Below the pieces are notes generated by a model. That model made no database searches. It was given only the letters and a program-made list of their open reading frames with translations, and had not been told where the DNA came from. From an uncultured Opitutia bacterium (GTDB lineage: Bacteria; Verrucomicrobiota; Verrucomicrobiia; Opitutales; Opitutaceae): a stretch of DNA of 64,000 nucleotides. Below are positions 50,599 to 59,816 of this stretch, one piece after another. Within the stretch, counting starts at the first letter, position 1. Each line of letters starts with the position of its first letter. The stretch covers positions 1 to 64,000 of the forward strand of contig CAIPAH010000003.1 of NCBI GenBank assembly GCA_903862955.1. The letters are read 5' to 3'. The position numbers and the translations under genes were made by a program.

Positions 50599-52260
50599 AT
50601 GCTGCAATCGCTCCGCATCCGGAATCTCGCGCTCCTCGAGGAGGTCGCGCTGGATTTCGAGGCGGGCTTCACCGCGGTCACGGGCGAAACCGGTGCGGGC
50701 AAGAGCATCCTGCTCGGGGCGCTGAGCCTCCTGGCCGGCGAACGGGCGGACAAAACCATCATCCGGCAGGGCGCGCCCGCGGCGGAGGCGGAGGCGGCGC
50801 TATTTTTCACCGACTCACGGAAGATCGATGCGGTGTTGGTGGGGCTGGAGCTGCCTTCATGCGAGGATGGCGTCCTGATTCTTAAGCGCAGCCTCCCGCG
50901 CGACAAGGCGCCGAAGATCACCGTAAACGGCAGCCTCGCGACGCTGTCGGTGCTGCAGCAGCTCGGCGAGCACTGGGTGGATTTCCACGGGCCGAGCGAG
51001 CCGCGCCGCCTGCTCAAGGAAAGCTTCCAGCTGGAAATGCTCGACCTGTTCGGCCGCGCGGGCGACGCGCTGGCGGCTTACCAGACGGCCTACCGCGCGT
51101 GGCGCGACCTCGTGGCCGAGCGGGAGCGGATTGCGCAGGTGACGCGGATGGCGCCGGATCAGATCGCGTTTTTGCAGAATCAGCTGACGCGAATCGAAGC
51201 GCTCGACCTGACCACTGAGGCGATCGAGGCGTTGGAGCGGGATTTCGCACGAATGAGCCGGGCGCAGGAACTGATCGAGCTGTCGCAGGCGCTCGCGACG
51301 GGATTGACGGGCGAGGAAGGCGTGCAGACGCGTGTCGCGGCACTGCTGCGCGAGGCGCGCCAGCTCGAGGAGATCGACGCGGCCAGCAAGCCGCTGGCGG
51401 AGCGGCTGGCGTCGGCGGCGGTGGAGCTGAACGATCTCGGCGCGGAGTTCTCAGCGCTCGGACAGCAACTGCAGTTCGATCCCGAGCAGGCGGAGCAATT
51501 GACCGAGCGAATGGACACGTGGCTGGAACTGAAGCGCAAACACGGCGGCGAACTGCCGGCGGTGCTGGCGGCCCGCGACGAGCTGCGCCGGCGGCTCGAA
51601 GTGCAGGGCGACCTCGAGGGCACGCTGGCGAAGCTGGAAAAGCAGATCGCCGACGCTCACCGCGCGGCGAAAAAGGAAGCAACCGCCTTGCGCGGGTTGC
51701 GCGAGAAGGCGGCGAGGGACCTCGCTAGGGTCGCGGCAAAGGGCATCGCGCAATTGGGCTTCAAGAAGGCGGATTTCTCGGTGCGCGTGGTGCCTCTGCC
51801 GGAGCTGGGCCCGACGGGGGATTGCGGCGCGGAATTCCTGTTCTCCCCGAACGTCGGTGAGGCGCCGCTGCCGCTGAACCGCGTGGCGTCGAGCGGCGAA
51901 CTGGCGCGCGTGATGCTCGCGTTGAAAACCGTGCTGGCCGACCTCGACGAGGTGCCCCTGCTCGTCTTCGACGAGGTGGACGCGAACGTCGGCGGCGAGA
52001 TCGGCCGCGTGGTCGGCGAGAAGATGGCTGGCATCGCGAGGAATCACCAGGTGCTCTGCGTGACGCACCTGCCGCAGGTCGCGGCGCAGGCGACGTGTCA
52101 TCTGGTCGTCACGAAGGACCAGTCCAAGGACCGAGCGGTCGTCACAATCGAGCCCATCCAGGCCAGCCGGAAGGCCCGGGTGTCCGAGATCGCCCGCATG
52201 CTGGGCGACAGCAAGGCCAAGAGCGCCCTCGCGCACGCCGAGGAGATGCTGGGCAAGTAG
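50599..52260 (+). CDS. recN: DNA repair protein RecN
   Basis: SMC-like ATPase that holds DNA ends during double-strand break repair. 553 residues from the ATG at 50599. Walker A GETGAGKS (29-36), a long coiled-coil middle (about 150-400), the ABC signature VASSGELARVMLALK and Walker B LLVFDEVDANVGG followed by the H-loop VLCVTHLPQVAAQA are all present. The N terminus LQSLRIRNLALLEEVALDFEAGFTAVTGE is typical. Confidence 0.96.
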   Translation: MLQSLRIRNLALLEEVALDFEAGFTAVTGETGAGKSILLGALSLLAGERADKTIIRQGAPAAEAEAALFFTDSRKIDAVLVGLELPSCEDGVLILKRSLPRDKAPKITVNGSLATLSVLQQLGEHWVDFHGPSEPRRLLKESFQLEMLDLFGRAGDALAAYQTAYRAWRDLVAERERIAQVTRMAPDQIAFLQNQLTRIEALDLTTEAIEALERDFARMSRAQELIELSQALATGLTGEEGVQTRVAALLREARQLEEIDAASKPLAERLASAAVELNDLGAEFSALGQQLQFDPEQAEQLTERMDTWLELKRKHGGELPAVLAARDELRRRLEVQGDLEGTLAKLEKQIADAHRAAKKEATALRGLREKAARDLARVAAKGIAQLGFKKADFSVRVVPLPELGPTGDCGAEFLFSPNVGEAPLPLNRVASSGELARVMLALKTVLADLDEVPLLVFDEVDANVGGEIGRVVGEKMAGIARNHQVLCVTHLPQVAAQATCHLVVTKDQSKDRAVVTIEPIQASRKARVSEIARMLGDSKAKSALAHAEEMLGK

Positions 52261-52261
52261 G

Positions 52262-52320
52262 CTCGCGACGACGCGACGGTCGAGCCGCCGGAGCGTCGCG
52301 TCCGTCGTGCCCGTCGCGAG
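52262..52320. repeat. palindromic repeat, family B copy 1
   Basis: CTCGCGACG (52262-52270) pairs with CGTCGCGAG (52312-52320), with further CGCGACG/CGTCGCG pairing inside. It starts one base after the recN stop. Read in reverse it matches the left arm of the copy at 54155-54228 at about 22 of 28 positions. Confidence 0.7.
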
Positions 52321-52391
52321 ACGCCCTCTCCGTCGCGGCGAGGCACGGAATTTATTCGTCCTCGTTCCGTCCGTTGTTCAGCTTCGCGCGC

Positions 52392-54131
52392 ATGAAAATC
52401 GTGCCCCTTGGTCTGGCTGTTTTCAGTTTCATGGCTGTTCCGGCACTCCGGCTTGCCGCCACCCCCGCAGACACCGCTTTTGAATCCATCGCGCATTCCG
52501 CCATCGAGGATTACCTTCGACTCAACCCGGAAGAGGCCACGCAGCTTGGTGACCACCGCTACGACGGAAAGCTGAGCGACTACAGCGCCGGGGCGTTGCA
52601 GCACTCGGCGGCGATCGCCCGCCAGCAGCTCGCGGCGCTGGACGCGATTGACCAGGCCACGCTCACGGGGGCAAACCGGATCGATTTCCAGATGCTCCAC
52701 TCCAATCTGGAATACCGCCTGTTCACCCTCGAGCAGCTGCGTCCCCAGGAGAACAACCCGCGCTTCTACAACGGCAGTTTTGCCGACTGCATTTACGAGC
52801 TGACCGCCCGCGAAACCCAGCCGGTCCGGGAGCGGTTGCACAACATCGCGCTGCGGCTGGCGGCGATGCCCGCGGTCGTGGAACAGGCGAAGGCCAACTT
52901 GAAGAACCCGCCATCGATTGCGACGCAGACCGCGTATGACCAGATGGGCGGCGCAATCGGACTTATCCGCGACGAGCTGGAGCCGCTGCTCAAGCAGGCC
53001 CCCGAGCTGCGCGCCGAAATCGCGCCGGTGCAGGCCAAGGCGGTGACGGCCCTCACGGCCTACCGTGACTGGCTCAAGCGCGACTTGCTGCCGCGCTCCA
53101 CCGGGGACTTTCGCCTCGGCGAAAAGCTCTATCGCCAGAAGCTGCATTTCGCCCTGAATTCCGATCTCTCGCCCGAGGTCATCATCGCCCGCGCCGAAGC
53201 GGAGCTGACGAAGACCACGGACGAGATGTATGTTACGGCAAAGGGGCTCTACGACTTGTATCATCTCGGCGCCCCCGGCGCCGCACAGCCCGCGGACCAC
53301 GCGGCGGTCATCAAAGCGGTGCTCGACCATCTCGGGCAGAACGCGCTGACCGACACGACGATCGTCCCGCGCGCCTCGGAAATCCTGAAAAACGCGACGG
53401 ACTTTGTGCGCCGCCATGACCTGGTGACGGTGCCGGCGACGCCGGTGAAGGTGATTGTTGCGCCCGAGTTCAATCGCGGCGCGGCGGTCGCGTATTGCCA
53501 GCCGCCCGGGGCGCTGGAGCCGCAGGGCGAGACGTTCTTTGCCATCGCGCCGACGCCGGCGGACTGGCCGGAGAAGCGGAAGGCCTCGTTTTACCGCGAA
53601 TACAACGAATACATGCTGCACGACCTGACGGTGCACGAGGCGATGCCGGGGCACTACCTGCAGCTGGCCCACGCCAACGAATTCAAGGCCCCGACGCTGG
53701 TGCGCGCGCTGTTCGCCAGCGGCAGCTTCATCGAAGGCTGGGCCGTTTATATGGAGCGCGTGATGGGCGAGGCCGGCTTCGGTGGGCCCGAGGTTCGCAT
53801 GCAGCAATACAAGATGCGCCTGCGCGCCACGATCAACGCGATCATCGACCAGAAGATCCACATGGGCCACATGACGGAGCAGGAGGCGCTCGCCCTGATG
53901 ATGAAGCAGGGTTTCCAGGAGGAGGGAGAGGCCGTGGGCAAGTGGAAGCGGGCGCGGCTGACCTCGACGCAGCTCTCGACGTATTTCGTGGGCACCATCG
54001 AGCATGACGACCTGCGGGCCGCGGCGGAGAAGAAGTGGGGCGCGGCGTTCAACCTGAAGAAATACCACGACCAGGTGATTTCCTATGGCAGCCCGCCCGT
54101 GAAATTCGTCCGCCAGGAGATGGGCCTGTAG
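52392..54131 (+). CDS. DUF885 family exported hydrolase
   Basis: 579 residues from the ATG at 52392 with a Sec signal peptide (about 1-23, MKIVPLGLAVFSFMAVPALRLAA). DUF885 proteins look like zinc metallopeptidases: HEAMPGHYLQ gives H415, E416 and H421, and SFIEGWAVYMERVMGE supplies a downstream Glu. DYLRLNPEEATQLGDHRYDGKLSDYS is the usual family start. It probably cleaves peptides in the periplasm. Palindromic repeats of the same family lie immediately before and after the gene. Confidence 0.86.
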   Translation: MKIVPLGLAVFSFMAVPALRLAATPADTAFESIAHSAIEDYLRLNPEEATQLGDHRYDGKLSDYSAGALQHSAAIARQQLAALDAIDQATLTGANRIDFQMLHSNLEYRLFTLEQLRPQENNPRFYNGSFADCIYELTARETQPVRERLHNIALRLAAMPAVVEQAKANLKNPPSIATQTAYDQMGGAIGLIRDELEPLLKQAPELRAEIAPVQAKAVTALTAYRDWLKRDLLPRSTGDFRLGEKLYRQKLHFALNSDLSPEVIIARAEAELTKTTDEMYVTAKGLYDLYHLGAPGAAQPADHAAVIKAVLDHLGQNALTDTTIVPRASEILKNATDFVRRHDLVTVPATPVKVIVAPEFNRGAAVAYCQPPGALEPQGETFFAIAPTPADWPEKRKASFYREYNEYMLHDLTVHEAMPGHYLQLAHANEFKAPTLVRALFASGSFIEGWAVYMERVMGEAGFGGPEVRMQQYKMRLRATINAIIDQKIHMGHMTEQEALALMMKQGFQEEGEAVGKWKRARLTSTQLSTYFVGTIEHDDLRAAAEKKWGAAFNLKKYHDQVISYGSPPVKFVRQEMGL

Positions 54132-54154
54132 AAAGACGGACAATTAGGCGGTCT

Positions 54155-54228
54155 CTCGCGACGAACGCAACGGACGCGACGCCCAACCCGGCGTACTTCC
54201 CGTCGCGCGCGTCGCATCGTCGCGAGAT
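54155..54228. repeat. palindromic repeat, family B copy 2
   Basis: TCTCGCGACGA (54155-54165) and its exact reverse complement (54218-54228) enclose further GCGACG-rich pairing. It lies between the convergent DUF885 and ccsA-type genes. Confidence 0.72.
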
Positions 54229-54244
54229 ACTCTCCGAGTCAGTC

Positions 54245-56176
54245 TTAAACTTCCAGTTTTGGGCAGAAGCTTCGCCATTTCTCCAGCGGCAGGTTGGCGA
54301 GGGCGATGATCGCGAGCTGGCTGGCGACGAAGGCGATCAGCCACCAGAAGGCCGACTCCATGAAGCCGTAGCTGTGGAGGCCGACGCCGAGCATGTTCAC
54401 GCCGAACCAGCTCCAGCTCGTGACGACGTTGCCAAAGACCGCGAGGCACATCAGGCCGCGCTGTTTCACCATTCCGCCCCAGCGGGCGTGGAGGATGATG
54501 GCGTTCCAGATCACGATGATGAGCGCGCCGTTCTCCTTGGGATCCCAGCCCCAGAAGCGGCCCCACGATTGGTCGGCCCAGATGCCGCCGAGGACTGTGC
54601 CGACGAGGCTGCAGAGCGTGGCGAAGCAGACGACGCCGTAAACCATCCGCGCGAGCGACGCGGCCGTGGTCTGGTCGAGCGACTTGGTGAAGAGGCCGCG
54701 GACGATGTAGATCAGCGCGAGGAAACCCGCGAGGAACGTCGCGGCGTAGCCGGTGGTGACGACGACGACGTGCGTGGCCAGCCAGAGGTTGGTGTCGAGC
54801 ACCGCGCGCATCATCTCCAGCGTGTCGCCGCTCAGCGAGAGGTGGTGCGCGATGAGCAGGGTGATGAAACCGATCATGCCCGCAGCGACGGAGCCGATGG
54901 CGTTGCGGTAGATTTTCTCCAACAGCAGGCAGAGCGCGACTGAACCCCAGCCGACGAAGAGGGCGGAGGAATAGAGATTGGTGACGGGCGGGCGTCCCTC
55001 GAGCCACATGCGGGTGAGGATGCCGGCGGTGGCCAGCAGCCACGCGAGGCCGACGAGGCCGAAGGCGGATTTGCCCAGGAGATCCGGCCAGAAGAGCCAG
55101 GAGCAAATCGCGAGGAGGAAGGCGATCGCGTAGAGCACCATGCAGCGATAGAACGGCTCGGCGGCGTTGAAGCGGACCTCGATGTCGCTCTTGCGGAGCT
55201 GCGGACCGTAGCGGGTGGCCAGCTGCTCGCGGTCGAGGCGGAGGATTTCGTTGAACTCGACGGGCTGGTGCGTGCGCCAGGCGTGGCCGAGCGCGGCATA
55301 CACGATGACCTGCGGGTCCACGCGGCCGGTCTGGAAGGTATCGAGCAGCGCGTGGCCGGCGGTCTTCCACGCGAGGGAGTTGGGTTCGCTGGCCGCGGGC
55401 GGGATCGCGAGCAGGTAGCCCATCTTGTCCATGAAGTCGTAGCGCTCGGTCAGGCGGATCATGGCCTTGAAGGCCGCGTCATCGTGCGGCTGTCCTGCCT
55501 GCTGGGCGCGGACCGCCTCGACCCCGGCAGGCAGCGCCTTCTGGAAAAGATCCAGCTCGTTGAAGAAGTCCGGGCTGTCGGGCGCCTGCAGGCTGTGCTT
55601 CAGGCGCTGGTAGAGCACGAGGGTGTCGCGCAGGCGGATGACCTGCTTTTGGAAAGGCGAGCGGAGCTGCTCCTCGATCGGCTCGGCCAAGCGGGCCTGC
55701 CGGTCGAGTTCGTCGAGCTTGGGCTCGATCTGTGCGAAAGAGAATCGCGAGCGGGTGCTCGGCAGGAAGTCCAAAATCGCCAGCGTCCGCAGCGCCGCGT
55801 CGGAGTATTTGATGCGCAGCTGATCTTCCGTAAGCCCCATCAGCGCGACGAGTTCAGGGGCGTCACTGCTGCTGATGCGGAACGTGGGCAGCTGGTCGGC
55901 CTTGGCCGGATCAAAGAGCAGGTCAGCCAGCCATTCCGTCGGCGACGCGACCAGCGGCTCGGGCACGGCCGGGTCGCCGACGCGCTGGCGGCCCTGGAGG
56001 ATCAGCAGCGAAGTGCGCGCGACGGTGTCGAGCGGTTTGATCCGGCCATTGACCAGCACGGGCAGCCGCCCAAAGGCCGCGAGGTCAAAGCCGTCAGCCG
56101 GCGGCGTCTCCCGCAGCCCGGACAACGCCCAGCCGGCAGCGAGGATCACCAGGATGATGGGCAGGAAGCGCTTCAT
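54245..56176 (-). CDS. cytochrome c biogenesis protein, CcsA/ResC-type with N-terminal extension
   Basis: 643 residues from the ATG at 56176. The C-terminal half (about 370-640) has multiple membrane helices and the haem-handling motif WGRFWGWDPKENGAL (about 540-550) with flanking His residues (AHHLSLS, LATHVVVV), diagnostic for CcsA/CcmF-type proteins. The first helix is followed by a soluble segment of about 330 residues (GRIKPLDTVARTSLLILQGRQ), as in the long forms found in Bacteroidota and relatives. Together with the overlapping ResB gene it forms a system II haem-lyase for cytochrome c. Confidence 0.9.
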   Translation of the reverse strand: MKRFLPIILVILAAGWALSGLRETPPADGFDLAAFGRLPVLVNGRIKPLDTVARTSLLILQGRQRVGDPAVPEPLVASPTEWLADLLFDPAKADQLPTFRISSSDAPELVALMGLTEDQLRIKYSDAALRTLAILDFLPSTRSRFSFAQIEPKLDELDRQARLAEPIEEQLRSPFQKQVIRLRDTLVLYQRLKHSLQAPDSPDFFNELDLFQKALPAGVEAVRAQQAGQPHDDAAFKAMIRLTERYDFMDKMGYLLAIPPAASEPNSLAWKTAGHALLDTFQTGRVDPQVIVYAALGHAWRTHQPVEFNEILRLDREQLATRYGPQLRKSDIEVRFNAAEPFYRCMVLYAIAFLLAICSWLFWPDLLGKSAFGLVGLAWLLATAGILTRMWLEGRPPVTNLYSSALFVGWGSVALCLLLEKIYRNAIGSVAAGMIGFITLLIAHHLSLSGDTLEMMRAVLDTNLWLATHVVVVTTGYAATFLAGFLALIYIVRGLFTKSLDQTTAASLARMVYGVVCFATLCSLVGTVLGGIWADQSWGRFWGWDPKENGALIIVIWNAIILHARWGGMVKQRGLMCLAVFGNVVTSWSWFGVNMLGVGLHSYGFMESAFWWLIAFVASQLAIIALANLPLEKWRSFCPKLEV

Positions 56177-57345
56177 GATTTCGCCGCGGAGGCCGCGGTG
56201 CGCTTGCCAATGAAGCCGAGGAGGTGGAGGCCAAACTGGAGGACGAGGCCGAGCGCCATCAGGATGCAGGCGACGTAGGGCATAATCCAGCCGGGGTTGT
56301 GCACGACCTGCAGCCCGGAGGTGTTGGTTTCGCTGTCCATCGTCTGCTGGTAAAAAGTCAGCCCGCCGAAGCGCAGCGGGTTGTTCATGTAGATGAGCAC
56401 CTCGCGGTCCACGCGGCCGTCGGGCGTGGTCAGCCGCAGGCGGGACGAGAAATTCTTGGGAATGTCGGTGCCGGGGTAGACATCGTGCGTGGCCTTCACG
56501 AGCGTGAGCGTGAACGGCCGGTAGGTGCGCTCGGGACGCAGCGCGAGGCGCCACGTCCGGCCGGCGTAGTCGAAGGTCTGCGGCGCCGGCAACTGTGGCG
56601 TGACGAGCCAGGTGCCGAGCGAACCCTCGGGGCCGGCGAGTTCGATGAAGGCCGCGGGCGTGTTGCGCTCATCCTGCTTGTAGGTCTGGGCCAGCGGCGT
56701 GAGCACGACCTGCGGGCCGACGCCGGCCGTCGCGAGGGAAGCGGGCTCGTCCTTGCCGGCGCCGCGCATGGCGAAGGCGGCGTTGGGATAATACGCCTTG
56801 GTGATGACGCGGAACGGCAGCGCCGGGTGCTGGATGGCGGCGCCGTCCGCCAGCAGCGATTCGGGCACGGCGACGACGGTGTCGAATTGCGGGTCGGTCG
56901 TGTTCAGGATCGCGAGCTCGTTCCGGTCATAGCTCTCCGAGTAGCTCTTCGCCTCGCCCTCGCGGAACTCCATGCGGGTCTCCTGCTGCAACAGGCCCGA
57001 GAAAAACTCGCCGAGCAGTAGCACAACGAGTCCGAGGTGCGTGAGGAAGATGCCGCACTTCTTCCACGAGAGCTGGAAGCGGTAAACGTGCGCGGCGATG
57101 AGATTGGCGAGGAGAAAGGCGCCGAGCAGATATCCGCCAGGAAAAACCGGCAGGGTGAAGTCGGAGTGCGGGAGCCGCCAGAGGACGAACAGGCTGTGGA
57201 ACCACTTCGCCTGCACCGCGCCGATGCCGAGGTTCACCTGGTCGAGCGTCGCGGCGAAAATCAGCAGCATCGACAGCGTCAGCAGCACGACCGTGAGCCG
57301 GAGCGACACGAAGAAATCCCGAAACTGGCGGACCGTGTCGTTCAT
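56173..57345 (-). CDS. cytochrome c biogenesis protein ResB (Ccs1)
   Basis: 390 residues. It has the ResB pattern: an N-terminal helix SLRLTVVLLTLSMLLIFAATLDQ, a second and third helix (GGYLLGAFLLANLIAAHVYRF, KKCGIFLTHLGLVVLLLGEFFSGLL), a large periplasmic domain with EFREGEAKSYSESYDRNELAI and a final helix near 360-380, preceded by MNNPLRFGGLTFYQQTM. Partner of CcsA in the system II haem-attachment complex. The stop overlaps the ccsA start by 4 bases. Confidence 0.9.
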   Translation of the reverse strand: MNDTVRQFRDFFVSLRLTVVLLTLSMLLIFAATLDQVNLGIGAVQAKWFHSLFVLWRLPHSDFTLPVFPGGYLLGAFLLANLIAAHVYRFQLSWKKCGIFLTHLGLVVLLLGEFFSGLLQQETRMEFREGEAKSYSESYDRNELAILNTTDPQFDTVVAVPESLLADGAAIQHPALPFRVITKAYYPNAAFAMRGAGKDEPASLATAGVGPQVVLTPLAQTYKQDERNTPAAFIELAGPEGSLGTWLVTPQLPAPQTFDYAGRTWRLALRPERTYRPFTLTLVKATHDVYPGTDIPKNFSSRLRLTTPDGRVDREVLIYMNNPLRFGGLTFYQQTMDSETNTSGLQVVHNPGWIMPYVACILMALGLVLQFGLHLLGFIGKRTAASAAKS

Positions 57346-57983
57346 GGCGCAGGCGGGCGGACGGTTTGCAGGAAGGCCAGGAATTCCGGCTTCGCGGCGG
57401 CGACGAGTGCATCGGGGCCCGTGAGTTTGAAAAACCAGGTGGCGCCCTGGTAGGGGACCATCGCGCCGAGGATGCGGGTGGGCTTGTTGGCGGAGGGGCT
57501 GACAAAGTCGACGACGACAAACTCCAGGCCATTCGCGGTGAGTCGTGTCGTCGCGGTTGCCAGGTCGCCTTGGTTGAGCGGCGGCAACTGGATCTGACCC
57601 CGCCAGCGGTTAACGTTGGCGAGTTCGCCGCCGACATCGCCAGGGAAGGCCGTGATGGACAGGTCAGCCTCGGCGCCCTCCGCGCCGGAGACGGCGTAGC
57701 TGCCCTTGCGCATCGCGGCGGGCGGCTTCGGCTTCCAGCGCTCGGGTGCACTCCACGTCAGGTCCGCGCCGCTGGCCGTGGGCACGGCGGTGGCGGCCAT
57801 GTCGGGCCGATTCGCGGCCGCGCCGGGCAGTGTGGGGGCGTTGGTGCTCGAACCCGCGGACATCGCGGGCGGCAACTCGTCGGTCTTGTCCTTGGGCGCC
57901 CGGTAGCTCGTCACCTTGGCTTCGCGGCACGCGCCCAGCAACAGGAGCGAGGCGAGCAACGGGAGGGCGATGGCGCGGCGCAT
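57342..57983 (-). CDS. hypothetical lipoprotein upstream of resB
   Basis: 213 residues with a clear type II signal peptide (ALPLLASLLLLGAC, Cys about 19). After a Pro/Ala-rich linker the domain reads APERWKPKPPAAMRKGSYAVSG, VNRWRGQIQLPPLN and GAMVPYQGATWFFKLTGPDALVAAAKPEFLAFLQTV. This pattern is common in small exported proteins encoded beside cytochrome biogenesis genes. I do not know its role. The stop overlaps the resB start, so it is the first gene of a three-gene operon. Confidence 0.8.
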   Translation of the reverse strand: MRRAIALPLLASLLLLGACREAKVTSYRAPKDKTDELPPAMSAGSSTNAPTLPGAAANRPDMAATAVPTASGADLTWSAPERWKPKPPAAMRKGSYAVSGAEGAEADLSITAFPGDVGGELANVNRWRGQIQLPPLNQGDLATATTRLTANGLEFVVVDFVSPSANKPTRILGAMVPYQGATWFFKLTGPDALVAAAKPEFLAFLQTVRPPAP

Positions 57984-58036
57984 GGAACCCCCGACCTCAA
58001 GGTTTTGCCGGGAAACTTCAACTCAAACCTCCCAAA

Positions 58037-58128
58037 TGTTGCCCACAGAAAGCACGGAACAAGCGGAAGCACGAACACTGCATGATGGGGGATTGGCTTC
58101 CGGGTTCTCCGTGTGATCCGTGGGCAAA
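58037..58128. repeat. palindromic repeat, family C
   Basis: TTGCCCACAGAAAGCACGGA (58039-58058) pairs imperfectly with the arm at about 58107-58128, whose reverse complement begins TTTGCCCACGGATCACACGG. It fills most of the divergent gap between the lipoprotein gene and pxpB. Confidence 0.65.
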
Positions 58129-58187
58129 CTCAGGCGCCGGCAGAGCAGGCTCTTGCCAAGTTGCAGCTCTCCCCGGATAAACGCCGC

Positions 58188-58880
58188 ATGACGTTTACCC
58201 CGCTGGGCGACTCCGCGGTCGTGGTGGCACTCGGTGCCGGCATCGACGAAGAGGCGCTGCGCCGGGTGCGGGCGCTCACGGCGTTGCTGGGCGGGGACCG
58301 GCCGGCGGGGATTTGCGACGTCGTGCCGGCGTATGCCACGGTGACGGTATTTTACGACCCGGGCCGGCTGGCGGGCGCGCGGCCCTACGAGACCGTTTGC
58401 CGGTACATCGCGGAGCGCTCGCGAAACCTCGAGGCCGAGGCGAAAAAGAAGCCGGCGACGGTGGCGCGCGTCATCGAGATTCCCGTGTGCTACGGCGGCG
58501 AACATGGGCCGGACCTCGGGTTGGTGGCCGAGCACTGCGGCTTGGATGCGGAGGATGTCGTATCCAAGCACCGCGGCGCGGACTATCTCGTGCACGCCAT
58601 CGGCTTTGCGCCGGGGTTTTCCTATCTGGGCGGGCTGCCGGCGAAGCTGCACACGCCGCGCCGGCCCACGCCGCGGGTGACCGTGCCGACAGGCTCGGTC
58701 GGCATCGGCGGGGCGCAAACGGGCATCTACCCGCTGGCCACGCCGGGCGGCTGGCAGCTCATCGGCCGCACACCGATGGCGCTGTTCCGGCCCGACGCGA
58801 CGGAGCCGGCGCTGCTGCGCGTGGGCGATCGCGTGAAATTCCGCTCGATCACGGCGGAGGAGTTTGCCGCATGGAAATAA
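58188..58880 (+). CDS. pxpB: 5-oxoprolinase subunit PxpB
   Basis: 230 residues from the ATG at 58188. PxpB/KipI-type allophanate-hydrolase subunit 1 domain: FTPLGDSAVVVALGAGIDEEALRRVRALTALL at the start, and the conserved HAIGFAPGFSYLGGLPAKLHTPRRPTPRVTVPTGSVGIGGAQTGIYPLATPGGWQLIGRTP in the second half. Together with PxpC and PxpA it opens 5-oxoproline to glutamate using ATP. It overlaps pxpC by 10 bases. Confidence 0.93.
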   Translation: MTFTPLGDSAVVVALGAGIDEEALRRVRALTALLGGDRPAGICDVVPAYATVTVFYDPGRLAGARPYETVCRYIAERSRNLEAEAKKKPATVARVIEIPVCYGGEHGPDLGLVAEHCGLDAEDVVSKHRGADYLVHAIGFAPGFSYLGGLPAKLHTPRRPTPRVTVPTGSVGIGGAQTGIYPLATPGGWQLIGRTPMALFRPDATEPALLRVGDRVKFRSITAEEFAAWK

Positions 58881-59797
58881 CCGTCATTCGCAGCGGGATG
58901 CTGACGACGGTGCAGGACCTTGGTCGCACCGGCCACCGGGCCGCCGGCGTGCCGCTGGGTGGGGCGATGGACCCCGTGGCGCTGCGCGTGGCGAACCTGC
59001 TCGTGGGGAACCCCGAGGACGCGGCGGCGCTCGAGTGCACGCTGCTGGGGCCCGAACTCGTTTTTTCCGCGGACACGTGGGTGGCGCTGGGCGGCGCGGA
59101 GTTCGAAGGCCTCGTGGCCTGGCAGCCCCGGTTCGTGCACGCGGGGGAGCGGCTGAAACTCGGGGCGGCGCGTCGCGGCTGCCGCGGTTATTTGGCCGTG
59201 GCCGGGGGAATCAATGTCCCGCCGGTGCTCGGGAGCCGCAGCACCTACCTCCGCGGCGGATTTGGCGGTTTACAGGGCCGGGCGCTGCGCGACGATGACG
59301 TTGTATCGGCGGCCAACGCGGTGAGGCGCGTCCATGACCACTGGCGCATCGATGCGCGGATCCTGCCGGATTATTCCGCGTCACCGACGGTGCGCGTGGT
59401 GGCGGGTGCGCAGCGGGACGAATTTGGCGGGGCGCTGTTCGCGGCGGAGTTCAAGATTTTGCCGCAATCCGACCGCATGGGCATCCGGCTCGGGGCGGCG
59501 AAGCTCGTGCGGATCGGTGGCGGAGGGGAACTCGTGTCGTCGGCGGTCGCGCCCGGCACCGTGCAGGTGCCACCCGATGGCCAGCCGATCGTGTTGATGG
59601 CGGACGCGCAGACGCTCGGGGGTTATCCAATGGCGGCGCATGTGATTGCCGTGGATCTGCCGTTGGTGGCGCAGCTCAGGCCGGGCGACCGACTGCGGTT
59701 CGCCGAGGTGCCGCTGGAGGAGGCGCACCAGCTGGCGATGCAACGGGAACGCGTGCTCGCGCTGTTGCACGAAGGACTGGCCCAGAAAGTGCGCTGA
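58871..59797 (+). CDS. pxpC: 5-oxoprolinase subunit PxpC
   Basis: 308 residues from the ATG at 58871, inside the end of pxpB. KipA/allophanate-hydrolase subunit 2 domain: ITVIRSGMLTTVQDLGRTGHRAAGVPLGGAMDPVALRVANLLVGN, GAARRGCRGYLAVAGGINVPPVLGSRSTY and SDRMGIRLGAAK, GTVQVPPDGQPIVLMADAQTLGGYP. It is the usual partner of PxpB and works with PxpA in 5-oxoproline breakdown. pxpA follows after 19 bases. Confidence 0.93.
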   Translation: MEITVIRSGMLTTVQDLGRTGHRAAGVPLGGAMDPVALRVANLLVGNPEDAAALECTLLGPELVFSADTWVALGGAEFEGLVAWQPRFVHAGERLKLGAARRGCRGYLAVAGGINVPPVLGSRSTYLRGGFGGLQGRALRDDDVVSAANAVRRVHDHWRIDARILPDYSASPTVRVVAGAQRDEFGGALFAAEFKILPQSDRMGIRLGAAKLVRIGGGGELVSSAVAPGTVQVPPDGQPIVLMADAQTLGGYPMAAHVIAVDLPLVAQLRPGDRLRFAEVPLEEAHQLAMQRERVLALLHEGLAQKVR

Positions 59798-59816
59798 AGC
59801 TGCGCGACCGAGAGCC

